From Deltaproteobacteria bacterium (GTDB lineage: Bacteria > Bdellovibrionota > O2-12-FULL-43-9 > JACQJE01), in contig JACQJE010000069.1 of the NCBI GenBank assembly GCA_016205125.1, positions 1-20,705 of the forward strand: a stretch of 20,705 nucleotides of DNA, written 5' to 3'. Made by a program: the position numbers and the translations under genes. The stretch's first letter is position 1. The number at the start of each line of letters is the position of its first letter. The notes beneath the pieces are model-generated. The model made no database searches, had not been told where the DNA came from, and saw nothing but the letters and a program-made list of their open reading frames with translations. Shown here in pieces: positions 7,022-15,292 of the stretch.

Positions 7022-7858
7022 CTAGCGCAGGAGAACCCCTTCCAGCCAATGAGTCAGATCCCGAAAGAGCTTTGCTCTCTCCAGTTCATTAAAAATCTCG
7101 TGATACCACCCTTCGTAAACTCTGCACTTCTTTAATTGAGAGGCGGCATTCTCATAAAAACGGAGGCTGGTGCTGACATCCACAATGTGGTCTTCTCCAG
7201 CGAGAAGCAGAAGAAGCGGATAATGGAAGCGTTTGGCCGATTCGTTCACAAACTCGGCCTCTTTGATCATCCCATAAAAAAGCTGTCCATTGGCATCCTG
7301 GTGAACCAGGGGATCGGTCGCATATTCTGCCACTTTCCGCGGGTCGTGTGTCAGCAACCGAGGGTCAACTGTCGCTCGAAAGGTGACCCACGGGAGGAGA
7401 TGAGAGAAGGCTTTGGATGCGAGCTTTTTCCAGAGGGGGATGTCGAGTGAAAGTCCCAGGAGAGGTGAAGAGACGATCACGGCATCCAGCTCTCCGTGAA
7501 AGCGAAGGGCCCACCCTAAGGCCAGAAGTCCGCCAAGGCTATGGCCCAATACACCAAACTTCCGTGGGTTCTTCGAGAGAACCACCCCAGCGATCTGATC
7601 GATATCATGATAGAGGTGAGAGAAGAAGTGGAAGACTCCCCGCTTTCCTTCTGAACGGCCATGCCCCTGATAATCAAAAGCGTGGAGGGAGATGCCCTTT
7701 GAAACGAGATGTTCGGCCAACTCCTGATATCGGGAAGAGTGCTCGCCAAAACCATGCAGAAGAAGAATAGCAGATCGTTCCGCCTCGTCCGGAAGCCACT
7801 CCTGGTAAAAGAGATTGACGCCGCGGCTGTTCGTGATGATCTGTTCGAGATGCTTCAT
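7022..7858 (-). CDS. Alpha/beta hydrolase, monoacylglycerol-lipase type
   Basis: A 278-residue alpha/beta hydrolase of the serine aminopeptidase S33/Hydrolase_4 group, which includes monoacylglycerol lipases and lysophospholipases. Visible features are the oxyanion segment LLLHGFGEHSSRY (33-44), FDYQGHGRSEG, the nucleophile elbow GHSLGG with Ser107, a likely acid Asp223 in AGEDHIVD, and His253 in WYHEIFNE, giving an intact triad. There is no signal peptide, so it is probably cytoplasmic and acts on a lipid ester; the substrate cannot be read from sequence. Its ATG overlaps the TGA of the PilZ gene (ATGA, 7855-7858), so the two are very likely co-translated. Confidence 0.88.
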   Translation of the reverse strand: MKHLEQIITNSRGVNLFYQEWLPDEAERSAILLLHGFGEHSSRYQELAEHLVSKGISLHAFDYQGHGRSEGKRGVFHFFSHLYHDIDQIAGVVLSKNPRKFGVLGHSLGGLLALGWALRFHGELDAVIVSSPLLGLSLDIPLWKKLASKAFSHLLPWVTFRATVDPRLLTHDPRKVAEYATDPLVHQDANGQLFYGMIKEAEFVNESAKRFHYPLLLLLAGEDHIVDVSTSLRFYENAASQLKKCRVYEGWYHEIFNELERAKLFRDLTHWLEGVLLR

Positions 7859-8244
7859 GACTCAACGGCTTGTAACACATTCTTTAAAAATTGTCGCTCC
7901 TCCCTGGAAAGGGTCAGAAATTTCACTCCGATCCCTCGCACGCCCCCGCGCTTGACCCAGGTCTCCATTCCCTCGACCGTTGAAATCGTATTCTCGTCGT
8001 ACGCATTCTCTTCACTTTCATAAACGACCTCGGCTTCGGTATTGACCTGAAGCTCTTCCGTGTCGAGAAAAACGCGGAGTCCAATCAGATCTCCCCTTTT
8101 GAAAGGCTCGTCGACTTGGAGAAATGCCCCTCCTTCCGAGATGTTGATCACCGTCGCTTCAATTTTCTTCTTCTTCCCAGGGAGTGTCACTTCCGCTGGA
8201 AATGAAATGTCGACTCGAGGGTGTTTCCTCTGCTCCCGACCCAT
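7855..8244 (-). CDS. PilZ domain protein, probable c-di-GMP receptor
   Basis: A single-domain PilZ protein of 129 residues. It retains both c-di-GMP-binding signatures: RxxxR (Arg6-Arg10, RKHPR) and [D/N]xSxxG (Asn34, Ser36, Gly39; NISEGGAF). The C-terminal part ends the beta barrel with GIGVKFLTLSREER. It probably binds c-di-GMP in the cytoplasm and relays it to a partner, perhaps the co-translated lipase downstream; that link is inferred. The start at 8244 has a strong AGGAGG (complement of 8250-8255) five bases upstream. The first 86 bases overlap the 3' end of addA in another frame. Confidence 0.88.
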   Translation of the reverse strand: MGREQRKHPRVDISFPAEVTLPGKKKKIEATVINISEGGAFLQVDEPFKRGDLIGLRVFLDTEELQVNTEAEVVYESEENAYDENTISTVEGMETWVKRGGVRGIGVKFLTLSREERQFLKNVLQAVES

Positions 8245-11200
8245 AGCGGCCTCCTAAATTGGTGGAATTTTCTGAGTCTTTCCAACTCTCAGGATAACAG
8301 TATTCTTTAAAGCCGCAAAACGGACAGTGTGATCCCGGTCTGGGATCAAACTTCCCCGCGCCAATATCGCTCACGATCGCGTCGATTTCACGCGCGACTC
8401 TCTCCAATCTCTGCTCATTGATTTTCTCACTGATGAGATCCCCTGTCCTTAAAAAAGCCAAATGCGTGGCGGAGACTCTCCTTCCGGTCATCTTCTCTAT
8501 GGCATAAGCGTAACAGTCAAGCTGAAATTGAAATCCCCCCGCAACAAAATGGAGTCTCTCTTTTTCTACGAGATTCGTCTTAAAGTCGACAATTTCCCAC
8601 TCCCCATCTCCATTGAGAAGAAGGGCATCCATGACCCCCTCTAAGCGGTAGTTCTCACCCGCCAAAACAAAGAACTCTTCTCTCTTAATGAGTGGGGCTG
8701 ACCGAAGCAATCCAAAAACTGGCGTCTGAACAAGCTCTTCAATCAGTGAAAGAGCAGTCCCCTTCATCGCCTCAATCTGAGGAGAAAAGAGAATCCGAAT
8801 GCGATCCCAGAGAAAGGGAATCGACTCTTTCTCGTAATCCCACTGCTGGAGCAGAGCATGCATGACGCTTCCAAAAAGGGCATCGCCCCGCATGCCGCGC
8901 GTCTTTCCGGCTACCTCTGGAATATGGTGAACAAATTTGAGCTGGTATTTCAGCGGACAGCGGCGATAATCCATCAACTGCGAAACGGAGAGTTGAAGGG
9001 TGCGCTGAAGGGTTAAGGGTGAACGGATGGTTGCCGCAGCCGAAGGATCCAGATCCTTCGCTTTCGGCTCAGGATGACATCTGCTCTCAGGATGACATCT
9101 GCTCATGAGAGCAGCATTGCTCGGGACGAGAGTACTGCTGTCCATTTCCTGACACTGAGGGAGATGAACAAAAGGAGCAAGCCAGGAGGCCCAGCTATTT
9201 CGCTTCGGCTCTTGCTCTTCTATAAACAGGTGAGGAAGGATCAGCCGCTTTTCTGAGCGGGTACAGGCGACATAGAGGAGACGGCGGCTCTCCGCAATCC
9301 GATTCTTTTCGGAAAGGGATCTCAGCCACTCATGACCGACGGACGGCCGTCTCTCCCCGCTCACCTCGCGGCAGGCAATTCCGATTCCCCCTTGCCGGGA
9401 AAAAAGAGCGGAAAGCGTCTCCCGCGGCACCTCACTCTCCAACTGGGGGAGGATCACCACTGGAAATTCAAGCCCTTTTGATTTGTGAATGGTCAGAATT
9501 TTTACAGAATGGACTGCCTCGGATTCAAGTTGAAATTCTCCACTCTCTGCACCCTGGAGATCGAGCTCTTTCAGAAATTCCAGAAAATCCCCCAGATCAA
9601 CCGATTTCACTCCTCTTGCGAGATGAATCAACTTGTCGAGATTGGCACGCGCTCTTTCATCAAACGCATCGGATGTGCGGAGAAGCGCTTGCGTGCAGAT
9701 CTCTTCCAACATCTCCGCCGCAGATCTCCTTCGGGATTCCTCTCTCCACCGCTTCAATGTTTTCGCGCCAAGGAGAAGTTCTTCTCCCGCTCTTTCCGGA
9801 AAGATAGCCAAAAGAGATTCGTCTGATAAGCTCTGCGCCATTCCTCCTTGCATCTTTTGACTCAGCATGAGCAGAACAGAAGAGGAGATTGAAAAATAGG
9901 GGGAGCGAAGAGCGGAGAATGAGTCCAAATCGTCTCCTTTCCCGCAGATCAAACGCATGACAGAGATGAGATCGCGAATTTCCGGAGCCGTGTAAAACCC
10001 CGAGCCGGCAGTCGTGAAATAAGGGATCCCCCGCAGAGCCAATTCTCTTTCGTAAAAGGCGACATGAGTCATGGCGCGCAGTAAAATTGCCACATCGCCA
10101 AAGGAGGCCTCTCCTTTCTGCACGAGACACTGAATCAATCCTGCCACTTCAGCCGCTTCTTCCCTGCGCCTCTCCAGGGCGTCCGTCTCAGCAAAAGGGG
10201 CCGGCGCTCTGGTCCATAAAATGGCCTTCTCATCGTCATCCTGGCCGCGGGATGGAGCCGCCAGATGCAGGGGCCGGGAAAAAATCGGATCCTCTTCAAT
10301 ATTGGAAAAAACGACATTGCACCAATCGATGAGGGAGGGGGATGAGCGGAAATTCGTACGGAGCTCAAGAAATTGTCCCCCTCCATTAATGAGATCGCTC
10401 TTGAGATTCGAAAAGAGCTCGACATCCGCGCCGCGGAAGCGATAGATCGACTGCCTCGGGTCACCCACCACAAAGAGCCCTCCAGCAGAACTCAAGAGAC
10501 AGATCAATTCCCTCTGCCGAAGGTCGATGTCCTGGCATTCATCGACAAAAATGGACCTCCACCGCGCGCGGATCTGCCCCAGGAGATCTTCTCTTCTTCT
10601 TAAAAGATCGAGGGCAAGGGTCTGAAGGTCATCAAACGTGAGACTGCCTCTCTTCTGCTTTTCACGCTGGTACACGGCGCAGACCCTTTCAAAGAGGCGG
10701 CAGAGCGATTCATAGATTTCAGCGGCCATCCTTTCCACTGCCCCGTCCCATTGCCAGGTGAGCCACGGCTCATATCGCGCAAAAAGTCCCCGCAGTTCCC
10801 CAATCGCGCTTTTCAGACGGAGATACTCTTCGTCTCCCCAACTCTTGTCCCGCCCCCTCAAGTCCCAAAGTTCTGGAATCAGGCGAATCTGTTCCCTCAA
10901 TCCCTCTCCGCGGACGGGAGCGAGGGAAAGGATCTTCACCAAAGCACGGCGCCTCTGTTCCAAGAGACGCCTTTCATCGTGATCTCCCAATTCTTCGAGT
11001 TGTTTCCAAATCCCTTTCAGCCGCGGATCCCTCAAAAAGCCAAGAAGCGCCTCCTCCCCCTTTTCTCTCAAGAGGCGAGCCGACCATTGCTCATAATCTT
11101 CTCTTTTGGAACCCATTGCGCTGAGAGCGCTGATCCATTCCGCTTCCTTCGCGAGAGCGGCATGCAGCACTCTCTTAAGACCGCGATAGCCAAACTGGTT

Positions 11201-11626
11201 CACCAGCAGAGGGATGTCAATCCCCGCGCCCCTTTCCTGCACGCTTTTCGAAACAGTCTCCCGAATCACCCGCTCCAGCAGGATGAGGGCCGCGCCTTCA
11301 TCCATGATCTGAAAGAGAGGATCGATGCCGACAGCATAAGGGTATTGACGCAGGATAACGGCACAGAGACCATGAATCGTTGTGACCAAGGGGAGAGTCT
11401 CCCCCTCCTTCAGCACAGATTGAAGACGCCCCTCCATTTCAAGGGTCGCCTTTTCCGTAAAAGTGATCGCGACTATTTCCTCGGGGCGGCAGATCCCGGA
11501 GCGAATGAGATGGAGAATCCTCTCCGTCAGGACCCGGGTCTTGCCGCTCCCCGCCCCGGCCTCCAGACAGATTGACACCCCTCTCAGGTCGACCGCCTCC
11601 CGCTGTTCCCGATTCATCTCCATCAT
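8159..11626 (-). CDS. addA: AddA-like UvrD/RecB-family helicase-nuclease
   Basis: The helicase-nuclease subunit of an AddAB-type complex that processes double-strand breaks for RecA-dependent repair. The 1155 residues show Walker A AGAGSGKT (about 23-30), Walker B DECQD near 362, VGDPRQSIYRFRGAD, LRTNFRSS, TIHKSKGLEFPVVILP and LLYVACTRSEKRL. A RecB-type nuclease follows, with MDALLLNG, VDFKTN and FQLDCYAYA. Four cysteines fit an Fe-S cluster: one in RRCPLKYQ (about 890) and a late CPFCGFKEYC (CX2CX5C). ATG 11626 has GGAGGG upstream; GTG 11638 is possible. addB ends 15 bases before. An in-frame repeat lies at residues 842-859. The last ~29 codons overlap pilZ and look poorly conserved. Confidence 0.88.
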   Translation of the reverse strand: MMEMNREQREAVDLRGVSICLEAGAGSGKTRVLTERILHLIRSGICRPEEIVAITFTEKATLEMEGRLQSVLKEGETLPLVTTIHGLCAVILRQYPYAVGIDPLFQIMDEGAALILLERVIRETVSKSVQERGAGIDIPLLVNQFGYRGLKRVLHAALAKEAEWISALSAMGSKREDYEQWSARLLREKGEEALLGFLRDPRLKGIWKQLEELGDHDERRLLEQRRRALVKILSLAPVRGEGLREQIRLIPELWDLRGRDKSWGDEEYLRLKSAIGELRGLFARYEPWLTWQWDGAVERMAAEIYESLCRLFERVCAVYQREKQKRGSLTFDDLQTLALDLLRRREDLLGQIRARWRSIFVDECQDIDLRQRELICLLSSAGGLFVVGDPRQSIYRFRGADVELFSNLKSDLINGGGQFLELRTNFRSSPSLIDWCNVVFSNIEEDPIFSRPLHLAAPSRGQDDDEKAILWTRAPAPFAETDALERRREEAAEVAGLIQCLVQKGEASFGDVAILLRAMTHVAFYERELALRGIPYFTTAGSGFYTAPEIRDLISVMRLICGKGDDLDSFSALRSPYFSISSSVLLMLSQKMQGGMAQSLSDESLLAIFPERAGEELLLGAKTLKRWREESRRRSAAEMLEEICTQALLRTSDAFDERARANLDKLIHLARGVKSVDLGDFLEFLKELDLQGAESGEFQLESEAVHSVKILTIHKSKGLEFPVVILPQLESEVPRETLSALFSRQGGIGIACREVSGERRPSVGHEWLRSLSEKNRIAESRRLLYVACTRSEKRLILPHLFIEEQEPKRNSWASWLAPFVHLPQCQEMDSSTLVPSNAALMSRCHPESRCHPEPKAKDLDPSAAATIRSPLTLQRTLQLSVSQLMDYRRCPLKYQLKFVHHIPEVAGKTRGMRGDALFGSVMHALLQQWDYEKESIPFLWDRIRILFSPQIEAMKGTALSLIEELVQTPVFGLLRSAPLIKREEFFVLAGENYRLEGVMDALLLNGDGEWEIVDFKTNLVEKERLHFVAGGFQFQLDCYAYAIEKMTGRRVSATHLAFLRTGDLISEKINEQRLERVAREIDAIVSDIGAGKFDPRPGSHCPFCGFKEYCYPESWKDSENSTNLGGRYGSGAEETPSSRHFISSGSDTPWEEEEN
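9041..9103 (-). repeat. Dispersed palindromic repeat embedded in frame in addA
   Basis: On the minus strand 9077-9051 matches the 25 bp repeat unit at 4912-4936 with two one-base insertions. It is preceded by an exact 18 bp tandem duplication (9068-9085 and 9086-9103), which encodes SRCHPE twice. The downstream flank adds a 9 bp inverted repeat (9041-9049 with 9052-9060). All of this keeps the addA frame open and lies between the helicase and nuclease domains. Confidence 0.8.
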
Positions 11627-11641
11627 CCCGCCCTCCACTCG

Positions 11642-14200
11642 TCACGCAAGCCGTCTGCAGGCACAGTGCTCCGGACAATCGTCTGAAATCTCCAATCGCT
11701 CCATCTGCCACAAGAGATCCCATCTTTCAAAAATCTTCTCTTTGAGACGAAAATAGGCTGTATGCATCTCATCCGCTTTCAGGCGAGGCCGAATCTTCCC
11801 CTCTCCCAAAATATACCACCCTGCGTCAACTAACTGATAACCGGGGAGGATGAGATGGGAAATCGCCTCGGCGTAAAGAGGGAGCTGGGCGCTCTCACCC
11901 TTTAAGATTTCCGTCTTTGAGGGGAGAGACGAGCCTGTCTTGTAATCGTAAACGGCAAATTCGCGCCGACCGGGATGAATATCGATCCGATCAATCATGC
12001 CGCGCACAAAAAGGACCTTTCCATCCTTTTCCATCAAAAGGGGCTCGCTCTCTTCGCGCATGCCAAAGGTCTCTTCCAACGCATAAATCTCCCACCCCGC
12101 TCCCCTCTTTGAGGAGAGTTCTCCTTCTGCGGCAATAAACCGCTGAAGGAGGATTCTGATCTCCTCGCGCTGGAGTTTCCACATCTCTGGAGTGAGCGGA
12201 TGCTCGTAGTGGGAAAAGGTCTCTTCTGCCAGAGAAAGAATTTCTGCCATTCCCTCCTTTTCTTCTTCAGGAAGGATCAAGCCAGCTCCACGTCTCTTTC
12301 GCTCTTCGTAAAATCCTCGAAGAATGGCGTGAACGAGTGCCCCCCGCTCCGAGGGGAGGAGGAGTTCCTGTGGGGTGTTGAGCTCACGGAATCCAAGGAC
12401 CTTCAGAAGGAAGAAGCTCGTCGGACAGCGGAGCAAAAGATCGACTTCTGTCGCCGAAAGCCCCCTCTGATCCAGACGGAAAGAGGCAAGCAACTCATCG
12501 CGAAGAGGGGCTTCCACTGGAAAGAGGCGCTGGACAAACCGCCGCGATACCGTTGTCGGCCCATGGGGCTGGAAGAGCCGCTCTTCGCACCGTCTCACTT
12601 CCTGAGGCAAAAGAGGCGACCGCTTGAGCATTCTCCCCTGCGGATCACACGCGGCCATGCTGAGGAGGATCTCCCCTTTCGGGTCTACAGAGAGAAGGAG
12701 ATTGTGCAGCCACCTCTTTTCGCGTTCGACGTGATCTTCCCGCACGGGAAAGCGATGCTCTCCCAGGCGCTCATTGAATTCCCTCCGCGCCCGGTCGGAG
12801 AGGAGGCAGTTCGATGGGGGGAGTGAGGGAATATGCCCTTCATGAAATCCCGGAAGATAGAGATATCGAACCGGGCCATCTCCGGAAGGAATGCTCCGGC
12901 CTCTCGAAACGAGGATCCCTTCCTGAAGACCCGGGTTCCAGCGGTACATTTCCAAAGCAGTCCAGCGAATCCACTCTTTAAATATTTCTGCAGAAAGGCG
13001 GCCCGGCAGGAGTCCCAGTATGACCAGATCCTCGATTTCATCGAGCCGCTCGCGAAAACGATTCCATGCAGAGAGATCCTTGGCGGAAAGAGGGAGGGGA
13101 ACTCCGCTCCATGCCGCATATTTTAAATGCGCCTCGCTCGCCCATGTATCAAGCGCTTCCATCCCTTCTCCCAAATTCTGAGCCAGACAAACGCGCTGAA
13201 GAGAAGAAATCCATTTCCCGCGATCAGCGAGTTGAAAATAAGGCGAATGTTCCGGCAAGGTCGTCTCCCTGGCGCAGAGCAGATCGACAACGCCCTGAAT
13301 GAGGCGGTTTTCTCTCAAGGGGGAGGTCACGACTGTCGAGAAAGGGAGTTCAAAGAGTCTGGCACCTCGGGCCAGGAGATTGAGATAGGAAGAAGAGGAT
13401 CGCACAACCACGGCCATTTCTCCAGGAGAAACACCTTCCAGAAGCTTCTCCCGGATATCGAAACAGATCGATCGTACCTCGCGCTCAGGAAATTCTTCAG
13501 AGAAAAAACGGATCTCCCCGATTTCTGACCGCTCGGCCAGTTGATACAGTTTGAGAGAAAAACCTTTCTGCGCAAGTGTGGCGAACGCCCGCTCTTTCGA
13601 CCACGTCTGCGGCACCCAATTGATGAGCCAGCACTCACGCCGGGCTCCCTGCTCAACCCCTTTCGCCCATCTGGAAAAAAGATCCTCGTCCGTCGTTATA
13701 TCCCGAAATTGCTCTTCCAGGCTCGAGAAGAGACTAAAAGAGACCCTCCGCAGGCCGGGGTCAGGAGAAAAGCCGAGGTCGGAGAGTTCTGAGATTGTGA
13801 GATCCGCATCCTGAATCTCCCGCAAGCAGCGATAAAAGAGCCGGGTCCAGCCAATCAGAGGCTGGCCATAGAGGGGACTCTCTCTTCGCCCTATCTCCTC
13901 CCGCAACCTCCAATAGAGAAGGGTCTTGACCTGAAACGAACTGAAAGGCACAAGCCGTCCAAGCTCAGCATTCGCATGCAGTCGAATCCACTCCAGGAGG
14001 GGAAAAATCGGTGCGGCTAGAAGCCCCGAACCGATCTGCTCAGCAAGGTGAGATCTCAAGAGGCGGCTGGTCTGCCGATCCCCTGTTAAAACGAGGAAAG
14101 AGGCGGGCTCTTTCCGCCACTGATTCAGGATGCTTCCAGTCAGTTCCTTCAAATTGACTTGGGTCACCGTATGGTCTAGCGTGCCTTCCCGAGTGGTCAT
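11642..14200 (-). CDS. addB: AddB-like subunit with PD-(D/E)XK nuclease domain
   Basis: Partner of the downstream AddA-like protein in double-strand break processing. The 852-residue product, shorter than Bacillus AddB (about 1170), has a UvrD-like N-terminal region without a Walker A motif (FLVLTGDRQTSRLLRSHLAE), so it is probably not a motor. The C-terminal third is a RecB-type nuclease: LLLRCPTSFFLLKVLGF (about 588-604), GALVHAILRGFYEE, MIDRID and YDYKTG near 752. The protein ends in CPEHCACRRLA. One early and three terminal cysteines suggest an Fe-S staple, but the spacing CX3CX1C differs from the usual CX2CX5C. ATG 14200 lacks a good Shine-Dalgarno. It is divergent from the DUF503 gene and leads the addB-addA-pilZ-lipase cluster. 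Confidence 0.85.
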   Translation of the reverse strand: MTTREGTLDHTVTQVNLKELTGSILNQWRKEPASFLVLTGDRQTSRLLRSHLAEQIGSGLLAAPIFPLLEWIRLHANAELGRLVPFSSFQVKTLLYWRLREEIGRRESPLYGQPLIGWTRLFYRCLREIQDADLTISELSDLGFSPDPGLRRVSFSLFSSLEEQFRDITTDEDLFSRWAKGVEQGARRECWLINWVPQTWSKERAFATLAQKGFSLKLYQLAERSEIGEIRFFSEEFPEREVRSICFDIREKLLEGVSPGEMAVVVRSSSSYLNLLARGARLFELPFSTVVTSPLRENRLIQGVVDLLCARETTLPEHSPYFQLADRGKWISSLQRVCLAQNLGEGMEALDTWASEAHLKYAAWSGVPLPLSAKDLSAWNRFRERLDEIEDLVILGLLPGRLSAEIFKEWIRWTALEMYRWNPGLQEGILVSRGRSIPSGDGPVRYLYLPGFHEGHIPSLPPSNCLLSDRARREFNERLGEHRFPVREDHVEREKRWLHNLLLSVDPKGEILLSMAACDPQGRMLKRSPLLPQEVRRCEERLFQPHGPTTVSRRFVQRLFPVEAPLRDELLASFRLDQRGLSATEVDLLLRCPTSFFLLKVLGFRELNTPQELLLPSERGALVHAILRGFYEERKRRGAGLILPEEEKEGMAEILSLAEETFSHYEHPLTPEMWKLQREEIRILLQRFIAAEGELSSKRGAGWEIYALEETFGMREESEPLLMEKDGKVLFVRGMIDRIDIHPGRREFAVYDYKTGSSLPSKTEILKGESAQLPLYAEAISHLILPGYQLVDAGWYILGEGKIRPRLKADEMHTAYFRLKEKIFERWDLLWQMERLEISDDCPEHCACRRLA

Positions 14201-14215
14201 TGGCGAGGTCTTTCC

Positions 14216-14539
14216 ATGAAAGGATCATTTTCCGAGTCGTTTTCTGAAATGACAGTTGGAATCTGCCGTCTTTCCCTTATCTTAGCCGATAATAATTCCC
14301 TGAAAGACAAAAGACAAGCAATGCGGAAAATTAAAGACACGATCCGCAATCGTTACAACGTTTCCATTGCGGAGGTTGGGGATCAGGAGCTCTGGCAGAG
14401 AGCCTTGCTTGGCATTGCGCTGGTGAGCAATGATCGGCAGAAAATAGAATCGGATCTCAGAAAGATCATCAATGAGATCGAAAAAATGCACATCGCTCAG
14501 ATGATTGAGGAGAAGATCGACATCTTTCCCTTCCATTAA
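14216..14539 (+). CDS. DUF503 family protein
   Basis: A small protein of the DUF503 family, function unknown; relatives often sit near rbfA and infB, which is not the case here. The conserved core runs MTVGICRLSLILADNNSLKDKRQAMRKIKD, then NVSIAEVGDQELWQRALLGIALVSND, with a final helix. ATG 14216 has GAGG at 14205-14208 upstream and gives 107 residues. ATG 14249 matches where most relatives start (96 residues) but lacks a visible ribosome binding site, so the start is uncertain. It is the only + strand gene in this region. Its start is 15 bases from the divergent addB start, so promoters must lie inside the opposite gene. Its TAA overlaps the stop of the convergent lipoprotein gene. Confidence 0.85.
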   Translation: MKGSFSESFSEMTVGICRLSLILADNNSLKDKRQAMRKIKDTIRNRYNVSIAEVGDQELWQRALLGIALVSNDRQKIESDLRKIINEIEKMHIAQMIEEKIDIFPFH

Positions 14540-15216
14540 CCGAGGTAATATTTGAGGAGGCGGCGGAGTTCGCGGGGGGTCTCCTCCCTTCCTTCTATGA
14601 AACGCTTCATTTCGTCGACGTAGCGGCGCATTTGGGAGGTCAGCGCAAAGGTGTCGAGCACCTCCAGCGAGCGCAAAGCTGACTGGATAATGGTCGTGGC
14701 CATCGGGTCAGTCAGGCGCGTCTGATCGAGATCTTCCACGGTAAAGAAGCCATCGCCACTCGCCTTGGCCAGGATCACGCCCATCACAGCGCAGTTCGAC
14801 ATGAAGTCGGAGAGAGGAAAACGATTGAGCCCGCTGAGATGCGCTGCCTGCTTTGCCTTCCAGATCCGCCGCTCCATCAACGCGACGTCGGCCGCATAGA
14901 AAAGGCTCACTAATTCATTGACGACAAACCGTGTGGAGAGCCGGCTCTTCATAGCGCGCTGGGCCAGCTCGCCAACCGCTTCAAAATTCACCCCTATCGA
15001 GCCAAGATAGGCAGAAATCAACAATTTCTGCGCTTCGCGGCTGGCACTCAGTGCCGGCATCTCCAGAATGGCAATCGCCTCCTCATACTCTCCTTTGTCA
15101 ATAAGCCAGGCCGCCTGATCGAGATAAGCCCTCTCTGTCTCTTCGGGAAGACATGAAGTGATGAGAAATGAGGAGAAGAGGATCAAGAGTACAACGGCTA
15201 AGCGTCCTTTCTTCAT
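14536..15216 (-). CDS. Probable outer-membrane lipoprotein with TPR-like helices
   Basis: I do not recognise the family. The 226-residue product has a lipoprotein signal: MKKGR, a hydrophobic stretch, and lipobox ITSC with Cys22; Leu at +2 gives no inner-membrane retention signal. The mature part is alpha-helical, with a TPR-like helix pair near its start (YLDQAAWLIDKGEYEEAIAIL) and further helices. I chose ATG 15216 because GGGAGG lies five bases upstream. That site is locked in a perfect stem with sequence 24 bases further 5' (see 15217-15260). It lies 76 bases downstream of the hybrid kinase on the same strand, so co-transcription is likely. It shares TTAA with the convergent DUF503 gene at the stops. 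Confidence 0.75.
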   Translation of the reverse strand: MKKGRLAVVLLILFSSFLITSCLPEETERAYLDQAAWLIDKGEYEEAIAILEMPALSASREAQKLLISAYLGSIGVNFEAVGELAQRAMKSRLSTRFVVNELVSLFYAADVALMERRIWKAKQAAHLSGLNRFPLSDFMSNCAVMGVILAKASGDGFFTVEDLDQTRLTDPMATTIIQSALRSLEVLDTFALTSQMRRYVDEMKRFIEGREETPRELRRLLKYYLG

Positions 15217-15260
15217 ATGCACCTCCCTGTCCCCTGCTACTCTTCTTTTCGGAGGTGCAT
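15217..15260 (-). promoter_or_regulatory. Hairpin covering the Shine-Dalgarno of the lipoprotein gene
   Basis: On the minus-strand message, AUGCACCUCC (15260-15251) is fully complementary to GGAGGUGCAU (15226-15217), with a 24 base loop. The 3' arm contains the whole Shine-Dalgarno and abuts the ATG at 15216, so the folded form should block translation. The 5' arm itself starts with an ATG that opens a 7-codon frame (MHLRKEE, stop at 15237-15239) without a ribosome binding site of its own. No regulator is identified. Confidence 0.5.
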
Positions 15261-15292
15261 CAGAAAAAATTTAGGGCAGGTTATGATTTAAC

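Noticed and set aside
10751..11575. 274-codon open frame on the + strand opposite addA
   Set aside because: Antisense shadow of a well-supported gene; composition is Pro/Arg/Phe-rich with no recognisable domain.
12200..12826. 208-codon open frame on the + strand opposite addB
   Set aside because: Antisense shadow; no ribosome binding site or domain seen.
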